This document shows positions 31,652 to 42,869 of a DNA stretch of 61,733 nucleotides, one piece after another. Every line of letters starts with the position of its first letter. The first letter of the stretch is position 1. The DNA is from Carex sylvatica. Taxonomy: Eukaryota; Streptophyta; Magnoliopsida; Poales; Cyperaceae. The notes under the pieces were generated by a model. It made no database searches. It was not told where the DNA came from and saw only the letters and a list, made by a program, of their open reading frames with translations. The stretch covers positions 1 to 61,733 of the forward strand of contig CAXKVR010000571.1 of assembly GCA_964058845.1 (NCBI GenBank), in the 5' to 3' direction. The position numbers and the translations under genes are program-made.

Positions 31652-33641
31652 GTGTATAAGTTCATCAAGGTTTTTTGTAGACTTAATTTTAAAACCGTTG
31701 AACAACTTTAAATTTTTTTTGAAACCATTGAAACCGATATATTATACAAGTTATGCGTCTATAAGCAAAAAAAATAAATTTTAGAATTAACTTAGTATGA
31801 AGTCAAATGGTCAAAATTAAAATGTTTATCAATTAATTTTAATGCATTTATTTTTTGAACATTTTTTACCACTTGATTCTATACAAAATTAATTTCAAGT
31901 TTTAAATTTTTATATATACACACATCACTCATAAGATAGATCGGCTTTAATAAATTAGTCGTCTGAAGTCAATTCGATAAATTTTAAAATTAAGTTCACA
32001 AAGGTGTCATGCATTTTTTCTCTCGCGAAAAATACCTAATTGTCAAATCAATTGATCTTTATCTTATGGTACGTCACGCAAAGTAATAAGTCAACACAAA
32101 GGAGTACATGCTCCAAATTAATAAGTTCATCATAATATGTGATTCTTTTGGTGTTTTTGTTTTTTGTTTTTTTTCTTCTTCTGAAGTTTACCGTTTTTCA
32201 CGAAAATATATGGGTACCACAATTTGATTGTTTTTTTTTTCTTAGTTGCATGGTAGGTGTCCAGTTTTTTCTTCATGCTATTCTTATTGGTCATATTTGA
32301 TTATGGCATAAGTTATGGAATAAGCGTCTACAAGAATGAGACATTATTCGCGAGGGTAAAAAGTGACTATCTGCGAAGGTATACTAATATAAAGGTATTT
32401 TTTCTATTAGCGACGGTAGTATCCGCGATGGTATACTGACAGTATCTGTCAAGAATAATAATAGAACTGTTGAAAATAATAAAACAACTCAAGAACACAA
32501 GACTCCCATTAATCTCCTTTCCTGACCTCCCTTATTTTTTATTTCTTTTCTTTCTTAATTGAATTACACAGCTCTTCCATGCCTATTTATCAATTCAAAA
32601 ATATTTTGTATATTATGCTAAACATGGAAACCAATCCTTAGAATTAATGACAAATAATCAAATATTTTTAACATGTAATATGAGCCGGCTCACAAGCCGA
32701 CTAGCGAGCTCGCGAATCGAGCCAAGTGTTTACATGAGTCGGACCGAGCCGAGCTTTTTTCTTTCAAAAGTGAACTAAGTCGAGTTAGGACATTTTTTAG
32801 TTTCGAGTCCGATTCGTTATGAAATATTGATCTGCTCAACTCATTGATTCGCGAGCTGGTTCGACTCATTAGCAGCCCTACACGTATGCTTTCAAATGTG
32901 GATAAAGTATAATGTAATCGTATAGCATAAGAAATCACTTATACCGTTATAAATTAATCCATTTATTTAGATTGTATAATTTATGTCACGTCTCTTCTCT
33001 TAAATTAACCCACCTATTCAGGTTCAACCCATGACTTAGTTACTTTAACCCACACTAAAGATATCTTATACTGTCATAATTGAAAATAAGCAACTTATTA
33101 TGTCATCGTAACTTTAACCTACAATCAAATATGAGCGTTGTTTTTAAATTGAAATATTAGAGACTATATATATATTAAACTGAATACAACACTAAATAAA
33201 TATATATAAACTTTTCTATATAGAATAACGTAATATAATAATTCGATTTATAAATTAACTTAGGTCGATCTCAAATAATAATGAAACAATCAACAAAAAT
33301 ATATCTGATAAAACCAGTCTCACAGGAAATAATTTTTCATTTATAGAAAATATTATAAAACATAGAGAGAAAGATAAATAGTACTTTGGTTTTTCTATGC
33401 ATAAAATGGAACTTTTTTTCAATTCGAAGTGTTTGTTTTTTCCTCTTTTATTCAAGTTGTTTTGATTTCTCTATAATAGTTTCTTTCGACTCTAAATTTT
33501 ATGTTTTCTTCACGGGATGGAGGTCGCAGAGGATCCAAGACAATCGAAAAAAAACCTTTTAATTGGAGAAATTTTTACTGATTCTTCTATAAATAAAAAT
33601 TTTAATGTTCTCTTGCTCTTTTCATCTATTATTTTATAACA
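31652..33641. other. AT-rich intergenic DNA
   Basis: No gene is supported. A decayed hAT-like element at about 32685-32882 is listed separately. Confidence 0.4.
32685..32882. mobile_element. Decayed hAT-like element
   Basis: The right end reads (reverse complement) TAGGGCTGCTAATGAGTCGA. Both halves share AGCGAGCTCGCGAATCGAG and its complement GATTCGCGAGCTGGTTCGA. The left terminus is missing. The motif style resembles the complete hAT at 12194. Confidence 0.45.
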
Positions 33642-34019
33642 GAGTCCAACTAAGCTACTTATATAAGTATATCATCTATTTAGTTCTAAAGTCAATCTAA
33701 ATCATTCAATCTAAAGTGGATCTCCTTCTTGAGAACATTATTTATACATAAAAATATGAACATTTTCAATTATTTAGTATCAAATGAAGACTTTTTGTAC
33801 ACGTCTTAATGCATTATTTTCTGAAAAACCTGAATTTACAAAAATCCTTAAAAGATAATAACAATTTTCCAAAAAATGAAAATTTTGGTCTCCACGTACA
33901 TTTTAATATGGAGATCATGTTGAATGGTTTGAATCAACTATATTGACTTTAAAAATGTATAAGTAGCTTATAAGCATATGTTGACATGATATGCTTATAT
34001 AAGTAGCATAGCTGAACTC
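33642..34019. mobile_element. Family A MITE, diverged complete copy
   Basis: The ends GAGTCCAACTAAGCTACTTA and (reverse complement) GAGTTCAGCTATGCTACTTA match. The right half keeps TTTTGGTCTCCACGTACATT and TAATATGGAGATCATGTTGA from the family core; the left core is badly decayed. Confidence 0.65.
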
Positions 34020-35196
34020 ATATTTTCTATAAAAAAAAAATTCCTCACTGAGCGGCTCATTCAGTAATTAGAATTAAGGTGTTCTTAAGCTTATCAAGTC
34101 GCCTCTTAGTGAGCTTAACTCAAAAACCTATCGGATGGCTTCAAATGACGCATCCAAACTATTGAAACGAGTCTACTTCACAAGTTATGCGTTTATATGT
34201 CAAATTTATAATTTTTTAAATTAATTTAGTATAAATCAAATGATAAAAAAATAATGAAAAATAAACGCATTAAAATTAACTTATAAACTATCTACTTTTG
34301 ACCGCTTAACTTTATACTCAATTAATTAAAATTTTATAAATTTGACATGTAAATCCATCAATCGTGAAATAGATCAATTTTAACTTTTTGAATTTATCAT
34401 CTGAAATCAATCGGATAAATTTAGTTGAGTTATGCTCATAAAAAAACTTTGCGAGCTTAAGAACACCTAGCTAATTCTACTCCGGCAATTATAGGCTCCG
34501 GGCCTATACATAAACGACGCCATGATATCAGGTGGTGAAAATAGCAATTTCATCTGACACTAAAAGTAAAAAAATGATCTAAAGACAATTGAAAATTGAA
34601 AATCTATAATTTACTAAAATTTCCGAGATGAACTAATTGAATAATTATTTTGTAATATTGTTACAATTATCAATAGATCGATTAAACATTATCTGCAAAT
34701 ACTAATTAACACTATTATTTAAGAAAAAAAATAAAAGTTATGCCCCTATCTTTTGAGCGAATTCTAACATAGATGGTAAGATTTCAGACTTGTGCCTTTT
34801 AATTTGATATTATATCTGTTTTTTTATGAGAACCTCGGAGCTCTGTTTTTGGACCAAGAGCTTCCCTTTATTACAGATTTATTATCTCTTGTAATTTTAA
34901 TATTTTATAGTTTCATTGATTGTGAAATCCTCATTTTAACTCCGGGTGTGTAATACAAAATATGCACATCTAACTTGTTTGGTAGGGTCAATTCTCGTGC
35001 CATAATCAAACTAACTGTTTGTCAGAACACAAGGACACAACAGACTGACGCATCCACGTGTCGAGCTTCCACAGGAGCATATACTTTTTGTATTTCATCA
35101 CACTGGCCCTGGATCCGTGTATAATTACATAGTCGTCCTCTGTGTAATATTAACAGGACTGATGTAGTGATGTGGACGCCCTTGAACCTTAGTTAG
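34020..35196. other. Intergenic DNA
   Basis: AT-rich, with scattered weak inverted repeats (34070-34460 shows GCTTA(A)..AACTC-type pairs) and no coding signal. Confidence 0.4.
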
Positions 35197-35366
35197 GAGT
35201 GCGTATCCTATGAGATATCTCATATTTTGCGTGACCGACGTGTCCGGTGCCCATTCGGGGGTGACGTAGGGGGCCATTATTATTTGAGCTTTGAGATTCG
35301 CATATTGCAACGGTTGAGATTTTCCAAAATATCACGCAAAATATGAGATTCAGAGGATGCGAATTC
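35197..35366 (+). mobile_element. MITE family B, second locus
   Basis: It starts GAGTGCGTATCCTATGAGAT and ends AGAGGATGCGAATTC. It shares GTGACCGACGTGTCCGGTGC, ATTCGGGGGTGACGTAG and GAGATTCGCA...CAACGGTTGAGATTTTCC with the copies at 18538-18902. No clean target duplication. Confidence 0.75.
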
Positions 35367-35865
35367 AGTTAGTTGTATTTTTTTTAGGAAATTGGATTTT
35401 GTCCAATAGCTTTGGACATAATCTCACTCAAAATCGGACCTTACTGTTTAATTTGCTTTAAGATTCATATCAACATATTTAGAACTTAATAACTTTAAAT
35501 AGCTCTATGAATTCAAACCATCTGTATAAATTTTAACAAAGATCAGACAGATTATAACTGACTTCGAATAAGATTTTGTCAAAAACACCTTGGACAAAAA
35601 CTCGCTCGTTTTTTCCTAGATTTGAGTAAACTCGCTCGTAGCATAACACACACTGGATCCACATCATGCCATTTCCTTGAGAAAAATGACAGCTTTAATT
35701 ACAATCTGCCTCCCGTTTGACAGCTTTACATCAGGCCACGAGTCCAAGTCCAACTATGAAAGCATTGTTTAAATCAGTTCCAGTTGTCTCCTATATGTTG
35801 ACTCGATCAGAGCTGGTCAAGAGAAATATAAATCACGTTTGCAGTGTAGATCAGTGAAGATTCAG
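35367..35865. other. Intergenic DNA
   Basis: Nothing coding or repeated is recognised beyond a duplicated AAACTCGCTCGT phrase near 35595 and 35629. Confidence 0.4.
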
Positions 35866-36050
35866 GAAATAAATCTGCTGTTATTCCAAAGGAATCACAG
35901 GACCATGTTTATTCCTATCCCAGTCTTTGACATGTATCGAGATTTGGGCACAAATTTTTTTTACCTTGAGATTCGCACATGAAAAACTTTCAACGGTTAT
36001 GATAGAAATAACAGGTCCTTTGATCCCTTTAGAATAACAGCAGATTTATA
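35866..36050. mobile_element. Small MITE with AAATCTGCTGTTATTC ends
   Basis: The left end AAATAAATCTGCTGTTATTC and (reverse complement of the right end) TATAAATCTGCTGTTATTCT pair, continuing through AAAGG(A/G)ATCA.AGGACC. The interior holds GAGATTCGCAC and CAACGGTTATGA, related to family B phrases. Confidence 0.65.
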
Positions 36051-36398
36051 TCCGTAGATTCAGGACAATGCTAGTCGGTTATCGACATAAGGTTTTTGTA
36101 TAGACTTTGTGCAGGAACTATTTTATGGACCTGAATTTCAGTTCACCAGTACCACCAGAGGGTTGTCGAACGATCTCACCTTGGATCTGAACTCGGTTGC
36201 ATTAATTAATTGAAGGGCTCCCTGCGGCAGTTTTACATAGGTGGGACTAAGCTGAAATGATGGAAATAGAGGTGTCATGCAGTCGATATTAGATTTGCAT
36301 AGATATAAATCGGATATGCAATAATGAATTTGATCAACTGAGATATAAAACGAATCCAATAAATCCAACTTTGCCACTGTCAAAACTTTTCAAAAGAA

Positions 36399-36416
36399 GT
36401 AAATAAATCCAACTTT
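36399..36416 (+). repeat. Left target-site duplication of the LINE
   Basis: GTAAATAAATCCAACTTT, 18 bases, identical to 45331-45348. It marks the 3' side of the minus-strand LINE. Confidence 0.85.
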
Positions 36417-36795
36417 CTTTTGAGTAAAAATAGGGTCATGCCATATTTAATTGAATAAAGTGGTTACAAAGTTTGTATCCATAGAAAGTAAATTGATAAG
36501 CGCTCAAAACAATTGAGCAAAATATACTGGAATTAAAATAAAGTAAGACAGTAAAATTAAGCCTAAAAGAACTGGAAATAAAATAAAAAACATTGAAATG
36601 AAAAACAGTAAAAATAAATCGTTGGTTGCCAGTTTGTGATTATTTTCTTCTTTCATCCCTTAACTTTTATGCTGCTCTTATCCCTCTCCATTCTGCCCCT
36701 TATCTCGTGTTGTACCAGTTGTACCAGTTGTACCAGTTTCTGGTAAGACTTCAATTGCCCCAATAGTTTTTGAAGAACCCATAAATAAATGTCAT

Positions 36796-39444
36796 GTGTC
36801 ATTAAGTCTAATAGATCGTGACATATTACTGCATTGGAGATTTGGTCATTCATCTGATCAAGTTTTAAATAAACTGTTTTGTTATAATCTAGACTCTAGT
36901 CATTGTGATGTGTGTAAGCTTGCAAAACAAACTAGATTACCTTTTCCCTTATCTACTAGTATATCAGAAGCAAAATTTGATTTAATTCATTCGGATGTGT
37001 GGGGTCCAGCCCCAGTTGATTCTTATATCCATTTTAAATATTTTGTCACATTTATCGATGATTTCTATCGTACTACTTGAGTTTATCTTTTAAAAGGAAA
37101 AATGAAGTTTTTTCATGTTTCAAAGATTTTTTTTAATTTTGTTGAAAATCAATATAATGTGAAAATTAAGATTTTTAGATCAGATAATGAGACAAAATAT
37201 GTAAACAAAAACTTTTTAGAGTTCTTTAAGTTAAAAGGAATCTTGCATCAAACCACATGCATTAATACACCTGAACAAAATGGTGTTTCAAAAAGAAAAA
37301 ATCGTCATCTTCTTGAAGTCACTAGATCACTTCTTTTTCAAAATAATGTTCCAAAAACATATTGGTCAGATGCAGTGTTAATAGCAACCTATCTTATAAA
37401 TAGGTTACCAAGTGCAAGGTTAAAAAATATGAGCCATCTAGAAATTCTCAAAAGTAGAAAAATTAATCTTGACCATATTCAAGTTTTTGGATGCACCTGT
37501 TTTGTACACATTAGAAGACATGACAAGTTAGACAAAAATTATGTTAAAACTATATTTTCAGGATATTCTTCTGAAAAAGGGATATAAGTGCTATGATCTG
37601 AAAAATTTTAAAATTTATTTTTCAAGAGATATGTCATTTTTTGAAAACAAACCCTATTATCAGACAAATGAGCAAATAAACCCACCAAGTCAACCAACTG
37701 TATTGCCTCCAAATGATTTTATATTTTCTGAAGAAATAAATCAAGAACAAGTTGAAGGTGATCACACTGGTGAAACAAGTGCAATCCCTTCAGGGGGAGA
37801 AAATGAAGAAATTGAGTCAAGTGAAGAAACAACTCAAGAAGAGACTGTAATTGACTCAAGCGAAGAAGCAACTCAAGAAGAAACTATCTTGAGAAGACCA
37901 GTAAGACAAACCCGGCCTCCCATCAAACTAAGGGATTATGTATCCCATCAGGTGATGTATCCAATTCAAGATTATATTTCTTATGAAAAGGTTTCACCAG
38001 AATACCGGGCCTATTTAGGGAACATAACACATCAAATCGAACCTAGTACTTTTGATGAAGCAAAACAAAACCCAGTTTGGCATAAAGCTATGAAAGAAGA
38101 ACTTCAAGCTTTAGAAAAAAATGATACTTGGGACATTGTCTGCCTACCAAAAGGAAAAAAACCTGTAGGATGTAAATGGGTATACAAGATTAAGTACAAT
38201 AGTGATGGTACAGTTGAAAGGTATAAAGCTAGATTAGTGGCCAAAGAATTTACCAAGACCTATGGTATTGACTACCAAGAAACCTTCGCACCAAAAGCTA
38301 AAATGAGCACGGTTAGGATTCTGTTGTCGGTAGCCACCAACTTAGGATGGAATTTGTTCTAAATGGATGTGAAAAATACATTCCTTCAAGGAGTTTTGGA
38401 TGAAGAAGTCTACATGACTCTCCCTCCAGGTCATAATACTACATTGGACTCACCACACGTATGTAAGTTAAAGAAGTCAATTTATGGTCTAAAATAATCT
38501 CCAAGAGCATGGTATGTCTAACTAAGCTCTTCTCTATTAAAAAATAATTTTATTAAAAGCACAGCTGATTCTTCTATGTTTATTAAACATAGACAGAATT
38601 CTACCACCATTATTCTTGTTTATGTAGATGACATTATCATTACAGGAAATAATAATGAAGAAATAAAAAATGTCAAACAACACTTGAAAAATGAATTTGA
38701 TATTAAGGATCTTGGAAAACTGTCATATTTTCTTGGAATAGAAATAACTTACTCTAGCAAAGGTTTATTTCTATCTCAAAGAAAATATGTACTTGACCTG
38801 TTAAAAGAAACTGGTAAACTAAGAGCTAAGCCAGCCAGTACCCCAATGGAAACAAACACTAGACTGTGGTTAGAAGATGGTGAATTACTATCTAACATAG
38901 GACAAAATCAAAGGCTGGTGGGAAAACTAATATATCTTACAATTACCAAACCTGATATTTCATTTGCAGTTAGTATGGTAAGCCAATTTATGCACGCTCC
39001 GCGTACAAGTCACTTGAGTGCAATTGATAGAATACTTAGATACCTCATCAAGTGCAGAATGTTGTCGCTCGTTCAAGTGCAGAAGTAGAATATCGAGCCA
39101 TGACATCCACATCAAGTGACCTTATCTGGATTAAACAACTACTCGGTGACATGAAGGTAGAGCATGCAAAAACCATGCAAATGTACTGTGATAATCAAGC
39201 CGCACGACATATTGCATCCAATCCGGTCTTCCATGAAAGGACAAAACATATATAGGTGGACTGCGACTTTGTTAGAGAAAAAGTGCAATCTAGAGAAATA
39301 GAAACTCCGTTTATCAGAAGCAAAGAGCAACTGGCAAATATTTTCACAAAGGCACTCGACAAGACTAGTCATCTAAACATATTTAACAAGTTGGGTTCAA
39401 TCAATTTATTCGAACCTCACTTGAGGGGAAGTGTTGAGAAATAA
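36796..39444 (+). pseudogene. Ty1/copia pol remnant
   Basis: Recognisable blocks in order are: LLHWRFGHSS with CDVCKLAK (pre-integrase zinc finger); integrase core HSDVWGP and TFIDDFYRTT; the NTPEQNGVSKRKNRHLLE region; reverse transcriptase from VWHKAMKEELQALEKNDTW through KARLVAKEFTKTYGIDYQET and the catalytic LVYVDDIIITGN; RNase H from SSAEVEYRAM to CDNQAARHIASNPVFHERTK. Lesions are a TGA after RTT (37078-37080), a frameshift near 37570, stops at about 38360 and 38495, a deletion joining reverse transcriptase to RNase H near 39052 and a TAG at 39253-39255. In the integrase block the residue where copia elements carry the catalytic Glu is Lys. The element cannot encode a working polyprotein. 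Confidence 0.9.
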
Positions 39445-39686
39445 TATAACCTCAGAAGGTTCATCATCGATTGTAAATAGGCAACAAATAGGCTAGCAAG
39501 CAAAATACAGCTGTATAGCTATAATTGATACCTAGCCTGTATTCAGGATGTAATTAGGCAAGAGATCAAGCAATCTCTTATTAAGAAAAACAGCCAACGG
39601 CTAATAAAATAGAGTAGGCTATAAGTATACATGTATAGAGAACTTGTAAATCAGAATTCTTATTAAAAAATTCATACTGTTCATCA
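39432..39686 (+). repeat. 3' LTR of the copia element
   Basis: It begins TGTTGAGAAATAATATAACC directly after the purine-rich GAGGGGAAG and ends ...CTGTTCATCA, abutting LINE sequence at 39687. TG...CA ends are standard for LTRs. No matching 5' LTR exists in the window. Confidence 0.75.
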
Positions 39687-39689
39687 TTT

Positions 39690-42600
39690 TCCATCTCCCT
39701 CAAGTTCTATTACTGAGACTCTGTTGTTAATCCTAGGAGTTCCTTTAAGAATTATATTGGCAGATTTGACTATGAATTGCCCGTTGTCATTCCATCTCCA
39801 TCTCAAGTCATCACTAGTTTCCGCTTGAAGGTCTAATTGGCTTAGTTGGTTTCTTAGAGTATTCAGCTCTTGGTGTGCATCTTCTGACAAATTTGGACGG
39901 AATTGAGTTGTTCCTGCCATGGTGAGAACCGCTTGTCTTAAGGTTATGTTGTTGTCTTTAGCGAATGAGTATAAGTTTGGAAGTAGGTGTTTCAAAACTC
40001 CCTAGCCCCAGTTTTGGTTCCATATAGAGATGGAGTTTCCGTCTCCTGGTACCCATTACATAGATACTGTGAAGAAACATCTTAGGTCCTATTTAATTTC
40101 TATAAATACTCCTGAATTTGGTACCAAATTCTCTATATGTGTTGTATTTCGGATGAATGTTTTCCACATCTTGCCATCTGGTTTGAACCAGTACTAGTGC
40201 CATTTCAACATTGTTGAAAACTTTCAAATCGAGAACCCCCAGCCCGCCATTTGACTTTGGCTGACAGATCGATTCCCATTTCGCAAGACTGTATCCTTTA
40301 GCATTTTCTATCGCCTCGTGCCCTCCGTCTGGTTTTGTCTATCTCATATAGAACCCATTGTGGTAGTTTTAAAACTGACATGTAGTAGATAGGTAGCGAT
40401 GACATGATAGAGTTGAGCAACACTAGTCTTCCTGCTATAGACAAAAAATGAGCTGCCCATCCCGCTAGTCTTTTGCTCAACTTGGTCAATAGGTTCAAGT
40501 ATGCTGTTCTTGGTAGTCGCCGATCCGAGAGTGGTAGTCCAAGGTATATAAAAGGGAAATCTACAAGTCTGCAATCGAGAGATGATGCCAGTTGTGTTGC
40601 TTCTTGATCTTGCATATTGGTTACCAGCAGTTCAAATTTTTGTAGATTTATAACCAATCCCGACACTTGCTCAAAAACTAGGAAGGTGATTTTGATTGCC
40701 TGCACCTGGTTAATGTCTGGTTTCATGAATAACAAAGCATCATCCGCGTAGAGCAGACATGGTCTTATGTTATTATATGGTAGTCTGATTGTCCCTTTGC
40801 TCATCAATTTCTGTAAATATCTGACTAGAAATTCCATGCCCATGATGAAAAGTGAAGGAGATAGCAGGTCTCCTTGTCGAACCCCACGCTTCAATATTAT
40901 TATTTTTCCTAGGGAACCATTGATGAGAACCTGAGATGTTCCTTTAAAAGCCGCCTGCTTTATCCATTCAGTCCAGGGTTGCGGGAAACCTAAATTTTTC
41001 ATTACTTCTATGGTGAACTCCCAACTAATTGTGTCAAATGCTTTCTTTATGTCCAGTTTAAGTAGCCCCAGTGGTATTTTTTCTTTTCTTGCACACATCA
41101 ATACGTGTTGCGCGTAAATGAAACTTTCAGTTATTTGACAATTTTTCTGAAATCCTGTTTGTGCTTCTGATATTATCTCCTCCATGTGGCCTTGGGGGCG
41201 GTTGGCTAGATTTTTAGAGAATTTTTTGTATTCCGTATATGAGGCTTATTGGTCAGTCTCCTGGCATTTGCGGATTTTCTTTTTTTGGGATTAGAATAAT
41301 GTAGGAGTTTAGAGGCTGAAGGAATGATTTTGTGTCCATTAAATGCTGAAACACCACCTTTAGGTTCGGTACAATGAGGTCTGCAAAGCATTTGTAGAAT
41401 TCGCCTAAGTATCCATCCGGGTTCGGACTCTTATTATTTGGCCACTAGTGAATTGCCTTGAGAATTTCTTCTGTTGTCGATTGGTTGGTGAGTTCATGTA
41501 GGTCCGTTTAAGAGTGGTATAAATTCGGCCAGTGGATGTGCGGTTTCGGTGGTGCCTTTGTGCCCATCAGGTCTTTAAAAAAAATCAAAGAATATTCTTG
41601 CCTTGGTGTTATGATCCAAATAAGAGATAGAATTGTGTTGGATTTGCGAAATACAATTCATTCTTCTAGATCCGGAGGCGACGGCATGAAAGTACTTTGT
41701 ATTGCGATCCCCTTGCAGTTCCCATTCCGTGCGTGCCCTTTGTCGCCATAGGTCCTCCTCTACTGTAGCCAACATTGTGTGTGTCTGCTTGATGATGGCT
41801 GTTATCATTCTCTCCAATTGAGTTATTGGCCTTAATTCCCTTGCTTTGTCTACCCAGTCCAAGAATTGCCTACATATGTTAATCTGTGATTTTATATTTC
41901 CAATTTTTTCTTTGGACCATACCATAATTTTTTGCTGCAAGCTGATTAATTTCTGGTTGAGCTGCTATGTTGTGTATGCCAAATGTGGCATGCATGGATG
42001 TTCATTCAGCCATTATCATTTCTTTGAAGTTGTCGAACCGTAACCACAGATTCTCGAATCTGAAGAACCTTGTTCTTCAAAATTTTGTTTTGGCCGTAAA
42101 GTATAGTGGACAGTGATCTGAGCTGGTGTTGGCGATGACTTTCTGCATGGAATTAGAAAAAGTGCAGTTCCAATCCGTCGAGATGATAAACTGGTCGAGA
42201 CGAGCCATGTGAGGATCCTGTCTGTTATTATACCATGTGTAGTTCCTTCCACTAAGTCCCAGATTTAGTAGTTCTAGTTCCGAGATTAGCCTTGCAAATG
42301 AAATAGTAGATCTCCATGTATTGTCATTATTGGTTTGTTCACTTGACATCACTGTTGCGTTAAAATCTCCACCTACTACCCATGGGATCGGCCCTACCGG
42401 TTTGGATTCTCTAAGCTCATCATAGAAGTCCAGTCTCTCCCTTTCATTTGTTGGTCCACAGACAGCGGTAAAAATAAGAGTGGTGTTATCAAAGTTGTGT
42501 TTGAACTCTGTTGTTATTGAGTAATGTCTCACTATTGATTGAATTTTGGTGTACAGGCGCTGATTCCATGCCAGTAAAATTCCTCCACGGGTATCTTAAG

Positions 42601-42805
42601 ATGGCAACAGCTCATAGCTGTCTAATCTCCTTTCACAAATTTCTATGAACTGATTTAGGTCAATTGCCGCCAGTTTTGTTTCTTGCAAGGTGATGAAGTC
42701 TGGATTCTCCAAGAGGATTGTTTGTCTCACTGCTAGGCGCTTTTTTCGGTCGTTAAGTCCTCGAACATTCCATGATATCATTGATATTTTTATTTTTTGA
42801 TTCAT
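39690..42805 (-). pseudogene. LINE ORF2: endonuclease and reverse transcriptase remnant
   Basis: It starts MNQKIKISMISWNVRGLNDR (endonuclease N-terminus, 42805). A TAA at 42598-42596 interrupts the same frame, which then continues with VVGGDFNATV and SSDHCPLYF (endonuclease motifs) to 42077. After a frameshift comes the linker WRQRARTEWELQGDRNTKYF (41575-41940). After another comes the reverse transcriptase at 41185-40298 with LLKLDIKKAFDTISW, GVRQGDLLSPSLF, the catalytic LLYADDALLF and FIYLGLPLSDRRLP. A last frame shift leads to a zf-RVT-type stretch (RWRWNDNGQFIVKSANIILK, 39995-39690) where the copia LTR begins. The protein would nick the target and copy the RNA; this copy is dead. Confidence 0.9.
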
Positions 42806-42869
42806 TTAAAAAATACAATAAGCTCCATTGATGAGCATGCCAGATACTCTCATCACTTCCATGTTATGT

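Larger units (their letters stand above)
36640..39686 (+). mobile_element. 5'-truncated Ty1/copia retrotransposon nested in the LINE
   Basis: It keeps the GAG-pre-integrase zinc motif, integrase, reverse transcriptase, RNase H, a polypurine tract (TTGAGGGGAAG) and a 3' LTR. Gag, protease and the 5' LTR are missing. The left boundary is uncertain (36640-36790), near a GTTGTACCA triplication. Because the LINE's ORF2 tail is also missing on that side, one deletion probably removed both. Confidence 0.8.

Noticed and set aside
35125..35310. Minus-strand 61-codon open frame
   Set aside because: It lies across the family B MITE and is a by-product of its GC-richer sequence.
36653..36853. Minus-strand open frame with LVQLVQLVQ
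   Set aside because: It is a translation of the GTTGTACCA triplication at the copia/LINE junction and overlaps the copia pol start on the other strand.
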